64,000 nt of DNA, taken from Pycnopodia helianthoides (Eukaryota > Echinodermata > Asteroidea > Forcipulatida > Asteriidae). The DNA lies in NCBI GenBank assembly GCA_032158295.1, contig CM063257.1, forward strand, positions 744,001-808,000, given 5' to 3'. The notes under the pieces are model-generated. The model did not search any database. It saw only the letters and a list, made by a program, of their open reading frames with translations, and was not told the DNA's origin. A program made the translations under genes and the position numbers. Positions 32,703 to 47,634 of this stretch are shown piece after piece; within the stretch, counting starts at the first letter, position 1; every line of letters starts with the position of its first letter.

Positions 32703-33245
32703 ACAAAAGAGAAAGCCAAGGCTTTTCGTTTATGAACCTTTGTGTACTCGCATGGGCTTTCTTGTACAGCATTTTTTTTCGTTCTCTCTTTCCGTTCTTC
32801 GCTAGCCATAAATCCCTTTAAACTTTGTTGCCACACCATTAAAATAAAAGAAAGAAAAAACTTTACAAAAAAATGATGATAAACAAGTTTCAAGATAAAC
32901 AATGAAAATAATGTAAAAAAAAAAAAAAAACTTTCATCGGTAAAATTATTATTATTTACAGTATAATCCTTTTACACACCAAAGCCCAGCAATTTTGAAA
33001 TCCAACAAAATCCACTGCTTGTACGTTCACTAACTTGCTGAAAATTAACTGTTTTTCCCTTGAAGGACATTTTGTTTCACTGACATAAACCCAAGGCCTC
33101 AAGCCGACAGGGGAACATTTGTGTTTGAATTGCATAACAGATTGAAAATGGGGCTCATTTTGTTTAATTTCAAATAAGTTTTGTACTTCATTTCTGGTTT
33201 CAAGTAACAAACCACAAGCGAAACTGACTGGGTAAATCTTCATTC

Positions 33246-33340
33246 GAGTTGAACAAAGACAACTTTAACTCAGCGGGACTTGAACCTCCGGAAACGTGCC
33301 GACGCTCTACCAACTGAGCCATCTAGCCCTAACACTGGCG
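33246..33340 (-). repeat. tRNA-derived SINE, minus strand
   Basis: The reverse complement gives GATGGCTCAGTTGGTAGAGC (box A), ACGTTTCCGG, and GGTTCAAGTCCCGCTG (box B), with the GTTGAACAAAG tail complement at 33247. Same family as 9131 and 23932. Confidence 0.7.
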
Positions 33341-33562
33341 GTCTCCCCATTTTGTCAATATCTTTGTTGGGTAGTGAGTCAGAATCCGTTCAACCTGTAA
33401 CTGCAGTATAGCCAGGGATCACACCTGATTTCCTTATTTCTTTTGTCATGCTTGGGAGCTAGATTTTATTTATTTCTTTATTTCTTCAATGGAAATATTA
33501 ACTGTGCATACAACTTTATTTGTATAAAGACGACATGGTGGATAATCCCTGCCCAGTAAGCA

Positions 33563-33640
33563 ATGGGCACAAGTCACTGGGGTGGGGGGAAGGGCGGGGA
33601 AGGGGCAGGAGATGGGGGTGGGGGTGCAACCGATATTGAT
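33563..33640 (+). other. G-rich tract with quadruplex potential
   Basis: Multiple runs of three to six G residues (GGGGTGGGGGG, GGGCGGGG, GGGGTGGGGGTG) within about 60 bases meet the simple G-quadruplex pattern. It lies outside any recognised gene. Confidence 0.45.
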
Positions 33641-33737
33641 ATCAAAAGAAAGACCACTGATAGTGAGAAAATATCTTCTAAAGGAAACCATCACTTCACG
33701 ACAAACTGTTTCGGCTCACAGTTTTACCACCATACCC

Positions 33738-34130
33738 TCAACCCTCCTACTGTCTGACCAATCAATTTCATCCACTAAAGAGTAGGCGACGAGGTCCGCA
33801 CAATCATTTGATAGCGCCCTCTTTCGACTCAACTTCCTCGGGCCATGTTCAAACTCTCCTCACCCTGTTTATATCGCATGTTCAAACACGGCCATGTGAT
33901 CTCCTCTCGCCCAATCAAAATGGATGAAATGTCCCAGGTATTTACGAATGATAGACAACATATGAGAGCCTGCAATAACACACCGTGCTAAGAACGCATG
34001 CGCATTACACATACATGTACGCAGCACGTTCTGTGCACATGCAACCATACACAACCCGTGCAGTTGTACAATGTGGTATGGCTAGTCAACCAACTGGAAA
34101 AAAGTTACCAGAGTAGAAGGGTTTCGCCAA
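33738..34130. repeat. CCCTCCTACTGTCTGACC element interrupted by family C
   Basis: The left end CAACCCTCCTACTGTCTGAC and internal words (GAATGATAGA, TACGCAGCACGTTCTGTGCA) match the intact element at 41274-41494. A family C repeat (CATGTGATCTCCTCTCGCCC, about 33840-33950) sits inside it. Confidence 0.5.
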
Positions 34131-34606
34131 AGTGTTTTTATGGACAGCTATCTCGATATCATGTTCTAGCTACCTTGCTCTACCACTTTCATCAATAGAC
34201 CCTGACACTGAGACTGAAAGAGAAAAATGGTCTGATCCCTTTGTTTGGTACAAGAAAGGTGTTCATCATTGTTACACAGGATACGGGAAACATGACCAAG
34301 ATGGCCACAGCATGATAAAGCACACATACATTATTTGAAACATGAAGTGGCTGAGCAAGAATTTCTTTCATCCGAGTTTTAATTCATTACAAAAGCACAC
34401 GACACCTTGTATTTCAACGAGTAGCATGATTTACGTATTGTCCAACTAGGAAAGAAACTCGATAAAGCTTAGAAGCTATGACCACTTACATCTGATTTCA
34501 GATTTGAATAAACTCTCAACAAATCGCTTGGACAAACACCGCCCCCTCCCACCTTCTCCACTTTGATCCACCCTACTGGAACAAAGTCCCCTCTAACAAC
34601 AGCTGG

Positions 34607-34763
34607 CAGGCCTGGAATTACACGAGGCCATGGCCTCTGTTGCCCTAGTCTTGGCCTTGGTGCCCCTTCAAAACTTTCCCATAGACCTTAAGATTTTCCA
34701 GTGAAAGTGCCCTTCACAAAATGAAAATGGCCTTGCCCTCTCCAAGATGAAATTCCAGGCCTG
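34607..34763 (+). mobile_element. Family A element, full length
   Basis: Starts CAGGCCTGGAATTACACGAG and ends GAAATTCCAGGCCTG. Flanking hexamers AGCTGG and AGGTGG differ by one base. It lies about 200 bp downstream of the ARF6 stop codon, possibly within the 3' UTR. Confidence 0.7.
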
Positions 34764-34957
34764 AGGTGGGATATAATAACAATCAAAACTGGGGATTTTG
34801 CTGTGGCAAAGTGAAGGCCCCCCCTCCCCTCTTTCAAGTTCACACCCTGGATAATTCATATCAACATTTAAATGCAAGTAAAATGATGAAAAAAATGTTA
34901 AGGGTCCGTACATACAGTATACACTACATACAGAAGTAGAAAATGGGCCAGCTTTTG

Positions 34958-37611
<2,654 letters not shown>

Positions 37612-38499
37612 CTTGGAAGATTTAGTAGAGCTAGCCCCCTCGTTTAATTAAATATAAAGTTCTACAGCCGGATCACGGCAACGCCTTCAGGGTGAAACGG
37701 TAACACCTGTATTAAATAAAGAAGACAAAGTATTATTATATGGTTAAAGTTTCATTTTATAATATACACATTTTGTTTCACTACTTGTTTCCTTTTGCTG
37801 GTTGACATAATACAACGTTTAAAAAAATTTTATTCTGAGAACATTTACACTTTTGTTAGGAACAGTATTTCGTCTCCTCTGTTGGTGCCTTTTCATGACA
37901 AAAATTTCTATATAAAGACACAGTAACACCAAGATTTGTTTTCTACGAATACTGTAGAGCAAAAATAACCCACAATGAAACAGCTGTATGCAAATCTAGG
38001 CCTACATGCTTATAGATAAATACTAGAAATATGAAAATATAAAAAAATCTGAAAACAAATAATAACTAGAACTGGATTTGTCCCTGTAACTTTAGGTTAT
38101 TGTACAAGTGGAGCTACAAACATATATACAGTAATAATAATATAATATTAATATAGGCCTACTAATAATAATAATACCAAATATATTGTGTGCACTTCAA
38201 AACAAATAAATGTTCAAAGTGCATTATGTAAATACAATCGTGAAAAATCAGCATATTAAAGTAACACAATTAGATAAACAGTTAAGCCAACAATCCATGG
38301 AAATATATTGAAAGGAATGAGAATGAAGGAATAATAACAACAATGACAGCTTATAAAGTGCACAAATCCACAAAAGTGTTTATGGGGCTAATACAAACAA
38401 TAACAATATACATGTACAATAATCAAAATGGAAACTTGGGACCTCAAAGCTTAGACAAATCTGCAATACAATACATGTAGTAAAGATATACAAATGGAA

Positions 38500-38610
38500 T
38501 GTGAATATATTGAAAGGAATGGGAATAAAGGAAAGGGAATATACTGAAAGGGAATGGGATAAAGGAACGGGATTGAAAAGAAGGGAATAAATTGAAGGGA
38601 AACCAATGCC
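38500..38610 (+). repeat. GGAAT-type minisatellite
   Basis: Degenerate GGAATGGGAATAAAGGAAAG-like units (GGAAT, GGGAATA, ATTGAAAGG) repeat about ten times. Open frames on its minus strand are repeat-derived. Confidence 0.65.
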
Positions 38611-39319
38611 AAGACCAGGGCAACAGAAGCCATGACCTCCATATCATCTGTGTAACTCCATACCTGGTGATTAAAACATTTATAGTTAGTTTTGTATATA
38701 AGAAGCATCTGCAGTTTTTGTATCCTCAAAGGCTCCACCATACGTACATGTGAAAATAAAAATGTACTATGAAAGTTCACACAAATGTAAGGGAAGGATT
38801 TCATAAAGTAGTTTCGCCGAGCAAAAAACATTAGACTAAACACTACCATTGAGTAAAGCAAATGATGATTTTTGAGTAGCAACTAATACATTTTGTGTAG
38901 CATTTAGGTCCACTATACAACTGTTCACTGCTACAGGTTTTGGGCGGTTCTCCCAATCTGAAACCAGTTTCCTGTTTCGTTGCCAAACAATACATGCATG
39001 GGATTCAGAGTTTCATACGAATGATTCAATAATTCACACAAATCACAAAAGGACATGAATGAAGACTGGTTTGTGACATGCATCAATCTACATGGCATTG
39101 AACAGCACAAAAAATGGACACGGCTGGATTCTGATAAAAAGGAATCCATTCGGCATTTTAAGTGAATTTAACCACAAAAACATGAACCATGGTTTGTGTG
39201 GAGTGTACACTTTACCACACCCTCAACGTGTAATGAGAAACATAAAAATAACAAACCACTTGTTGAAATCCTATAAATTTGTCAAAAACATAAATTTACA
39301 TGAATTACCATTAAGAGAG

Positions 39320-39660
39320 AAAAGCGCTTACGAGGAAATCACTTTGGTAATTTCTCCAAAAATTAATGACCCTAAAAACTTACTTGGTAAGGAGTACTGC
39401 AGCTGTTGATAATGTATAACATTTTGAGAAACGATACCCTTCCAAAAAATGTGGTTTTAGAGAAAGGGATTCAACCGAATTTCAATCTGAGAAACGTTTG
39501 CATAAACGATTCTCGGACAGTATTTTCCAATTACGGATCATTCTTCCTGTGTGGGCAATAACTGCTCAAGATTTTCAGTGATATCTCAAAAACGCTACCA
39601 CCTTTTGATACGAAACCTTCACATGTTAGTTCTATGTATATGTACATTTATGTCGGATTA
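39320..39660. repeat. Family D-related copy
   Basis: ACTTACTTGGTAAGGAGTAC, TGCAGCTGTTGATAATGTAT and AGAAAGGGATTCAACCGAAT match, in reverse orientation, 43960-44180. Confidence 0.5.
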
Positions 39661-40204
39661 AAACAATCGAACAGTTCCAAAAACCCAAGTTTGTATAAAA
39701 CATATGGAACCATTTACAAATGGACAGTGAATGATTATGGAACAAGGTTGTCAAATATATGCAATAGAAGCAATGGTTGTGCAGATAACTTTACACTTGA
39801 TGATAAATGTTGTAAATTTGATAGTTTAAATGACCAAAGGCCACAACACAGAACTGTCAGAGTTTGGCAGTCTCACACATAATAACATGATGTGTCAACA
39901 ATTTTTCAAAAACCCAAGATTTCCACATTGCTTTGGGCGTGTACAGGAAACCAAATTGCATGCTATATCGGGACCCCTCAAGTAAACGATTTCCGTTTTG
40001 TAGCTTTGAAGCAAATGCTACACAAAATGTACCAGTTGCTACTCATATCCTTGTTTGTACAACAAACAGAAAAAGGTCTAAAATCGGTGCTTACACAATA
40101 CCCCCTGGAAAAGGGGAGATTTCAAAGAGCGGGCTCCGTCCCCCTTTGCCCATGGGGAAACAAAGTGTTGCATGGTGCCTCAATGATGCATGATGAACTA
40201 TGCA

Positions 40205-40372
40205 AGCATAGCGTCAGCCAGAGGGGTGTCTGGGTGTCTTTTGGACACCCTGTTTTCCATTTGGACACCCTGTTTTATGTGTCATTTACATGTAAATGTA
40301 ATGTAAGTGAACACTTTGGACACCCAGTTATTAAATTTCCAGCAAATTTGGACACCCTTTTACCTTGTGCGC
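40205..40372 (+). repeat. Repeat family E, copy 1
   Basis: CATAGCGTCAGCCAGAGGGG followed by TGTCTGGGTGTCTTTTGGAC, CATTTGGACACCCTGTTTTA and a final TTTGGACACCC. It is about 85-90% alike to 42281-42440 by eye. The long open frame through it also spans unrelated repeats and is not credible as a gene. Confidence 0.65.
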
Positions 40373-40596
40373 AAGCTACACAACGGGCGTGTAAACATTC
40401 CGATATTCTGAGAGTATACAAAAGCTGGTGTACACGTCATCCGATTTCTGGCACAGAAAACAGAGGTGTGTAACACGTCTTCGGGCTATAACTGGTCAAA
40501 ACAAAATCATTGAATGAAAGTGACGAGTACGATTGCAGTCTTGAAAACTTCATGAAATAGATGGCGAGAAACACGGCCACCGTGTATTTATGACAT

Positions 40597-40743
40597 CAGG
40601 CCTGGAATTACACGGAGGCCATCCCTGGTGTTGGCCTTGGTGCCCCTTCAAAACATTCCCATAGACTGTAAGATTTTCCAATGGAAGTGCCCTTAACAAA
40701 ATGAAAATGGCCTTACCCTCTCCAAGATGAAATTCCAGGCCTG
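40597..40743 (+). mobile_element. Family A element
   Basis: Starts CAGGCCTGGAATTACACGGA and ends GAAATTCCAGGCCTG, with a small internal deletion near 40620. Flanking hexamers TGACAT/TGTCAT agree at four of six positions. Confidence 0.65.
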
Positions 40744-41269
40744 TGTCATATTACTACTACATCTTGAAAACAAACGCATCAATGATCAGTCAATATTTCC
40801 TCTAAAAGAACTCCACTTACCCATAACACAACCCCAAAAGTTTGTCCGATCATTCGTCACAACAACAAAAAATACATATAACTACGCCTTCTCGGAAAAA
40901 AAGAGAAGAGCATGCACTTGAAAGAGTGAAGCAGTGAAGCAGTGAACGTTTATTCCGTTCAAAGACTACATAAGTATTATGTACAGTGTGGAATCCAAAC
41001 GTTTACGCCGGCCACCAATCATGACGTAAATCAATGATATCCTGTAATGTTAGTCATCACAACTTACTAGATTCCTGAAACGAGTTGTTGCTTTTAACCA
41101 CGAAGTGTGAACTCCCATCGCTCCATGATGGGGGAAAAAAGGAAACGCTATTATTATTAATACTGAACAAGCAAATCTAACCAGAAGTTGTTAACGAGGA
41201 TTGCCAAGATAAACAAAAGTACATGTAGCAGCATTCTGCATGAACAGTGGTCATCTGGCCAAATACTTG

Positions 41270-41498
41270 TTAACCCTCTTGCTGTCTGACCATTCAATAC
41301 CATTCAAGTGGTTTTGAATGATAGATAAACTATGCCAGCCTGAAATATGATACCATGAGGGAATGCATGTACACAGTACACAGTTAGTTCTGTGCACAGT
41401 TGTGCCACCGTACACAACCTTGGCAGTCGAATGGTTTCAAATGGTTGGTCAACTCACTGGAAAATGTTGCCAAGAGTCGCTGACAGTAGGAGGGTTAA
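41270..41498. mobile_element. TTAA-flanked MITE (CCCTC ends), 221 bp
   Basis: TTAA (41270-41273) precedes CCCTCTTGCTGTCTGACC, and the right end TGACAGTAGGAGGG precedes TTAA (41495-41498). Inverted CCCT ends with TTAA targets are characteristic of piggyBac-type elements. A damaged relative is at 33738-34130; single ends occur at 50018 and 52688. No coding capacity. Confidence 0.7.
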
Positions 41499-42280
41499 AC
41501 CAGCCTCGTTCACTCTTCCTTAACAGTGGTCCGCTGGTCAAATGCCTTTTATTTCAAGTGAGGGCCAGTCAAAATTCACTCCCACGTGGTCCGGCTGGCT
41601 AGTTCAGTGTTGAAAAGCATCCCTAATTATTATGAATTCAAACTTGTGAAAAAGCTTGTGGATTAGTAAAATGACGAGCTAAATGGTACCCCTGACCAGT
41701 CACTTAAAAAGTTAAGGGTGAACTCTGCCAACCGAGGACCAGTCTAATTTCCGCCCAGTGGTCTGGCTGGCTAGTTCATTGCTTCCCACTGCTACACGTA
41801 ATCCACTGCAGACACAGATTTTCCAAAATGGTTTCAAATTCAAGTCTTATACAAGTAATATGGTGGAAAAATCCACAAGACCGCAGGTCTTGTAGCTCAA
41901 AAGTTTTCCTGGACCAATTGTTTTTTTTTTTACAAGACCAGATTTAAAATGAGAAAACTTGTCCATACAGTTTAATATGTTGAACAATCAATAAGAGAAG
42001 ATTGATCTCATTTGTCTTTTGGGTAACTACATGTATACATACCATTCTAAATAGAATTGAAAGATGCTTATATCAGAGTCTAAGTCAACAATTGAACATC
42101 ATTCGTACATTGTTAAAATATAAATAGCGAGGTATTCTAATTAATGCTTGGGCCAAACTTCCAAATTTGGGTTCGGAATGACCCCAGTTCTGAATTTCTT
42201 TTTAGTAGCAACTGACATCAAACCTATGAAAGAAGACGTTAAACATCACGTACGTGTACAGTGTACATGCAGTACATTGC

Positions 42281-42440
42281 ATAGTGTTAGCCAGAGGGGT
42301 GTCTGGGTGTCTTTTGGACACCCTGTTTTAAATTTGGACACCCTGTTTTATCTGTTGTTTACATGTAACTGTATTGTAAGTGAGCAATTTGGACACCCAG
42401 TTTTTAAATTTCGAGCAAGTTTGGACACCCTCTTACCAAA
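42281..42440 (+). repeat. Repeat family E, copy 2
   Basis: CATAGTGTTAGCCAGAGGGG and TGTCTGGGTGTCTTTTGGAC, then two further GGACACCC blocks, in the same order as copy 1 at 40205-40372. Confidence 0.65.
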
Positions 42441-42867
42441 TCTTAGCGAATTCCTTGGTACATTGCACCTGTAGTCTGTGTAACCATGGTCTTGGTTTTG
42501 GTGTCTCGTAAAAATGTTGATTGTATGGAAAGTAACCTTGGCCTTTCAACAATCCCATTATTCCAAGGAGAGAATGCACATAAGATAATTGTGTTTCAAT
42601 ATTAATGAATGGAAGATATTAAGAGGCTAAACTCTGCTTAGTTTTCTCTTTCTAGCCCTGAGAAGGCTGTTTGGATTAGTCCATTTGACAAGTTTACACC
42701 ATTGTTATGATATTGATAGTCCAACTGTTAATGGAACAGTCCCAATGATGTACACGTAGTTGGGATTATCATAACTGTGTTTCAGATTGTTTAAACTATA
42801 CATTACTAAAAAATAGCCGTGGTAGTCTGATAGATAAAACAAGGAGGGTAGTGGTAGCACTTTAAAA

Positions 42868-42988
42868 AGACTAACTAATTACATTAAAAAACTGCATGAG
42901 CTTTCGTAGCAACAACTACTTCATCTGATGAAGTAGTTGTTGCTACGAAAGCTCATGCAGTTGTTTTATGTAATTAGTTAGTCTCTAC
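42868..42988. repeat. Near-perfect palindrome with a hammerhead-like core
   Basis: Arms of about 57 bp meet at CTTCAT-CTG-ATGAAG (centre about 42926). From outside in the right arm ends ATGTAATTAGTTAGTCT, matching the left start AGACTAACTAATTACAT. Within the right arm, CTGATGA, a GTAG/CTAC stem and GAAA occur in hammerhead order, again with one extra base before the stem. Confidence 0.7.
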
Positions 42989-43077
42989 CTTCCTTGTTTA
43001 CTTGTACACTGTAGTTATGACAGATCTAACTTGAGTATGCACAAGTCAGAAACATCAATATATGTTTCTGACTTGTC

Positions 43078-43230
43078 CAGACCTGGAATTACACGGAGGC
43101 CACGGAGGCCCTGGTCTTGGCCTCGGTGCCCCTTCAAAGGTTTCCCATAGACTTAAAGATCTTCCAATAGAAGTGCCCCTTTGCAAAAAGAAAATGGCCT
43201 TGCCCTCTCAAAGATGAAATTCCAGGCCTG
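43078..43230 (+). mobile_element. Family A element with 6-bp flanking repeat
   Basis: Starts CAGACCTGGAATTACACGGA and ends GAAATTCCAGGCCTG. CTTGTC flanks it directly on both sides (43072-43077 and 43231-43236). Confidence 0.72.
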
Positions 43231-43384
43231 CTTGTCCATACTCAAGTTAGATCGCAGATCAACGCTTTCGTTGTAAACAGTTATTGTTTACAACGGAAGT
43301 GTGTACAGTATGAACAAACATTAGTTGAAATTCTGTTCACATTGTACGAACTGAAGATGAGAGTCCAGTCTGGGCTATGTAAAC

Positions 43385-43480
43385 AAACATTCATAAATAC
43401 CCCGGACAGTTTATCTATTCTGATTGGTCAAGAGTATGTCACATGGGGGTGTTTAAACGTGCGATATATACACGGCTAGA
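43385..43480. repeat. Repeat family C copy
   Basis: CCCCGGACAGTTTATCTATT, CTGATTGGTCAAGAGTATGT and GTTTAAACGTGCGATATATA match the copy upstream of lectin 1. Confidence 0.55.
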
Positions 43481-43814
43481 TGTGATTAAACATACCCGTG
43501 GCGCGCAAGGTTACGCAGGCTCTAATTTATGCGAAACGTAATCAATACATACTGGGTTTTCAATCTAAAATCTGTTAGTACGCACGCGTACGCACAACCG
43601 TTGAGCGTGGCATGCATTAGTGACTCTTTCGCAAAAACGATCAAGGCCCGAGATCATGACAGGAATAAAAAATTTACAGAAAAGTTGTACAGATTTTCCA
43701 ACAATATTACGCTTTTTGCTTTTCAAACAAATAGGGCATTTATGAATTAATGAATCCATGATTGTTTCAAGAATCTATTAAATTAAAAGACAATGTGACT
43801 TACAACTGAAGTGG

Positions 43815-44215
43815 ATTTTAAAGGCAAAGTTCACCCGTGGTTTTTGAAACCGTTCGATTAATTTTCTCAGATGTAAATGTAGACATACATGTACACATGA
43901 AAACTAACCGGTGGAAATTTCATTTCAAAAGGTGGTAAAGTAACGTCTTTGAGATATCGCCGAAAATCTAGAGCGGTTATTGTCCACGCAGGAAGAATAA
44001 TCCATAATTGGAATACACAATCTGAGAAATGTTTCATAAAGAAAAGTATCTCAGATTGAAATGTTTTTGAATCCCTCTCTCTAAAACCACATTCCTTTGA
44101 AGGGAATTGTTTCTCTAAATAGTATACATTATCAACAGCTGCAGTGCTTCTACCAAGCGAGTTTTTATGGCTATTAATTTTTGGAGTACCAAAAGGATAC
44201 ATGTATACCCTCCCT
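43815..44215. repeat. Family D-related copy
   Basis: AAAGGCAAAGTTCACCCGTG, a TGGAATACACAATCTGAGAA region with inverted partner, and TACCAAGCGAGTTTTTATGG are shared with 39320-39660 and 31660-32330. Open frames through it are not supported as genes. Confidence 0.5.
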
Positions 44216-44264
44216 TTAAACAACTTACAAGTTCAAATTGACGATAGATCAATTCAAAGATTAA

Positions 44265-44660
44265 CCCTAAAGAACCCAAGTCCTACAATATCCTCATTGC
44301 CAAAGTGCAGGATTGCGAAGGATTTGGGCTATTAGGGATCTGCAACACAGGAGGATTTTGAAGGGTTTGGGCTGAAATGAGTTTTTGTTAGGGTAGGATT
44401 TCGCAGGACTTGGGCTATCGGGCTGTTTTTACATAGGAGGATTTTGAAGGTTTTAGGTATTATGCAGCTTAGCCAAAATAGGATTCTGAAGGTTTTGGGC
44501 TTTTTTGACCTTTTTTGACTCCCTAACTTCTGTCTCTAAAGGATTTTGAAGGATTTGGGCTAATATGTATACTTACAATAAGTTGAAGGATATCAAAGGA
44601 TTTGGGCACTTTAGGTTTATGACGACTTTAATCTGAAGGATATCGAAGGATTTGGGCAGT
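44265..44660 (+). repeat. Irregular tandem array of the AGGATTTTGAAGGATTTGGGCT motif
   Basis: About eight copies of (A/T)GGAT(T/A)T(C/T)GAAGG(A/T)TTTGGGC(T/A) recur at 40-70 bp intervals, separated by unlike spacers. It differs from a simple minisatellite because only the 22-bp core is conserved. Confidence 0.6.
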
Positions 44661-46614
44661 ATGTCTACCCAAGGGTCAAGTCTGTTAGGGTTAAGGAATG
44701 GTTAACTTGAACTTTCACAACACTCAAAACAATATTAATAAGCACTTTCAATTTCACGATAGGCCCTATGCCACTTTCTTCAAGGGGCAGATTGATCGTT
44801 GATCGTTGCCGCCTGCGACTTGGCGCTAAAACTTCAAGCAGGCGTCTGGAGCAGAAGGTGCATGGAAGTTCGAACACAGAGTTGCAAACGGCAACACAAC
44901 TTTGAAGTAAACAAATTTACCCTTTGAAGATGACGCATCCCTGTGCATTGTGAGGGTGCTTATTCTTGTGTGACAAGTAACATTTTACTGACACGTCTTG
45001 ACAAAATTACGCAGAATATTTCATCAAAAGATGTTTGATTTAACAGAATCAGAAGATATCATAAAGCATATAAAATGAAATATTAATTTTATAATCATTA
45101 TTATTACATTTATATTTATTTGTCATTAAATAAAAATAGAAAATACAATTTGATTAGGCACAAGATAAAAAAGGATTAAGTACAAATATTTTAATCAATG
45201 AAATAAAACTTGTTAAAGGCAAAGACTAACTCAGTCAAAAGGGAAGAAGTGATTTGTTCTTTCTTAGAGATTACAAAAATTAAATAGATTCATGATTTTA
45301 ACTCTTTCTGGTCTGACATGTTGCACGCCCAACAAACAGTTCAACCCACAATTATGACAATTCAGTCTGTACACTAAACACAGTACACATGACATGTGTA
45401 CAAAAATGGCAAAGCAGAACCGCCATGCTGTTTTCTGTATGTGTACTCACCATGTACAATGCCACTGGCTCTGTGCAGTTTACAATGTAACGCCCAACTT
45501 CCGGGATAACTCAAGTTCTCGCCAAATTTACCCTCAAAACGATTTGAAATCACTCGAAACATTTGTGAGAAGGGAAAGAATGACTATGAAGTTCGTCTAT
45601 GCATTTTGGTGACAATACACAGAGAAATACTACTAGTTTCGAAGGTTTTTGTGGAAAATTTCAAGGGTTTGCCGGTTTTCCCTATTCGCCAATAGATGGC
45701 GGTTGAATTGAATCACATCAGATGTCGATATAAATACGCAATAATAAAGTAGTTCATAATTTGCGGCGATTCCAAATTTAATAGAAATTTGATGGCTTCA
45801 TTTCATATATTACCACCTAATTATATTTTATTTCATTTATAATGAAAATGACAAGCTAAATTTGACTTCAATTCCGGTTTTATTTCCTACGGCTCACTTA
45901 TTTCAACACTGTTTAGAGTAAAGTGGCCAGGGCGTGGTGACGTTACCTCTATCCTCGTTCCATCATTTCTTTTTTTTTATTACATAGAGTCACGATAGCG
46001 GGTGACATTTGGCGGGTTGGGTTACAAGCTCGTCCGGGAATTAATGTAGAAAATTTAAAAATGCATCATTTCATGATGACAAATTGTTGTGTTGTCAGCC
46101 ACAAACTTTTATGGTTTTATAATTATGTTAACAGGTGTTTTGGGGGGTGCATGATCGTTGCGTTGGTGCACAAGGTTAGCGTATGATTTGATACTGCAAA
46201 TTAGCTGGTATCCAGATAATCACATGCCACACAGCGGGGTTCCGATTGCGCGCGCTCAGTTCCCGATATTGAAACATTTTTTTCCTTTTTGAAAACAAAA
46301 ACTAAACACGGGTGAGAAGAACATTTGTATTTAAATTTGGGGGCTTTTTTCTTATTTGAGCATTCTGCAAAAGGTTTTTTTTAAAATGTCATGCGGGTAA
46401 ACAGTCTGTCTTGTGACGAGGTCCGCCCCCTGCTAGCTGCAATGCTGCGTGCCAATTTGTATGTGTGTGCATAGACCGGTGCGTGAGTGGGAGGGGGGTA
46501 TTAGCACAGTCAATTTCCGTTCCTACGCCACGCCCACACAGTGTAAATTTTCTCTCTGGAATTCTCAAAGGAAACAGCCATTTTGATTTTCTACCATCCA
46601 AAACCACGCAACTA

Positions 46615-46660
46615 AACTGGGGCTATATATAGAAGTGAAAAGACTGTAAACCCGGCCATT
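46615..46660 (+). promoter_or_regulatory. Possible TATA-type promoter upstream of V-ATPase C
   Basis: GGGGCTATATATAGAAGTGA has a good TATA-box match (TATATATA context). It lies about 0.9 kb before the candidate 5' UTR exon and 1.4 kb before the start codon. No transcript evidence exists here, so this is a guess based on motif and position. Confidence 0.25.
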
Positions 46661-47444
46661 GAATTTCATGTTTAATTCGCCGGGTATTGATCCCTTGAAT
46701 GACGTCACACGCGGCTACTGTCTTAGCAAGTCGAGGCCCTCAGTTAATTCTGCCTTTTTGGAAACCAAATTGCAAGTTGTGGCGTCTCACCACCCACACG
46801 TTCGCCTAAAAATCACATTGCTCACTGGTGATGGTGACATTAGGTGACATTATGTGAATTGGGTCGATAGACGAACCTTCTTTTGTCAATTCGAACTTGA
46901 ATATAGAGAGAGAGAAATATTCTCCAGCGTCAGTATATTTTCTTTAAATGACAGACCTGTTGTTGTGGGTTTAACATCATTATCCAATTGGAAAATCGTT
47001 TAGAGAAGATTTTGTTCAAAGATTTTATCACAGTGTATAACTTTTCACTGGGAGTAATATTGAGGTGGGCGTGGCTGCCGGTAGAATAGCACATATCCAT
47101 CCGATTTATTTCACATGTAATTTCCCATTTCCATTTGTCGTGGGATATGACACAATTGAGAAAACACGATTAAGAAACATAAACATGCAGAAAAGTCGAA
47201 GGACTGTGATTCACTTTGATCTTTGTGAAAGACTGCATTTAAAAAAAATAACCCAATGCTTTACACTAACACCGCATTCAATAGAGTGAATATAACTAAT
47301 TCTAAATCGGAAATGTTTAGTTGTGTAGTCATTTCTGTCACGTGAAAAAAAAATGAAAGGACTGTTTTGAGTCAAACCTCGTATGGTACCCTTTTCCATT
47401 CAGTACTGTTTGTAAGATACAGAGTTAAGGAACCAGTCGATATT

Positions 47445-47510
47445 AAATGTTATTGCAATTGCTGATGGTCGGTATAGCGTAAGCTCTCCGTTTCTCTCTC
47501 CAAAATCAAG
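47445..47510 (+). other. ATP6V1C1: Candidate 5' UTR exon of V-ATPase C
   Basis: The start codon at 47988 sits directly behind an acceptor (CTTTTTTAG), so a leader exon must lie upstream. CCAAAATCAAG followed by GTGAGATTTT at 47511 is a good donor. The 5' limit is unknown. Confidence 0.35.
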
Positions 47511-47634
47511 GTGAGATTTTAACTGATTTTATTTTCTCGAGTCACATATTTAAGAATGTACTTTTATTTTAAATTTTATTATTGAAGGAGCTTGAGAAAC
47601 AGAGTTTTTATAATAATATTTCATCAATTTTCCC

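Larger units (their letters stand above)
23899..34957. other. Gene-free repeat territory between the G-gamma gene and ARF6
   Basis: I find no exon with a recognisable domain in these 11 kb. SINEs, fold-back elements, family A/B/D repeats and tandem duplications, listed separately, account for much of it. The remainder is unremarkable AT-rich sequence. Small unrecognised exons cannot be excluded. Confidence 0.5.
37707..47444. other. Spacer between divergent ARF6 and V-ATPase C genes
   Basis: No recognisable coding exon. It should contain the 5' UTR exons and promoters of both genes. Repeats listed separately cover much of 38-44.7 kb. The stretch 45-47.4 kb is lower in repeats and includes a TATA-like sequence at 46620-46633. 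Confidence 0.5.

Noticed and set aside
39892..40473. 193-aa open frame on plus
   Set aside because: It runs through repeat family E (present again at 42281-42440) and other repeats, and shows no domain, signal or splice context.
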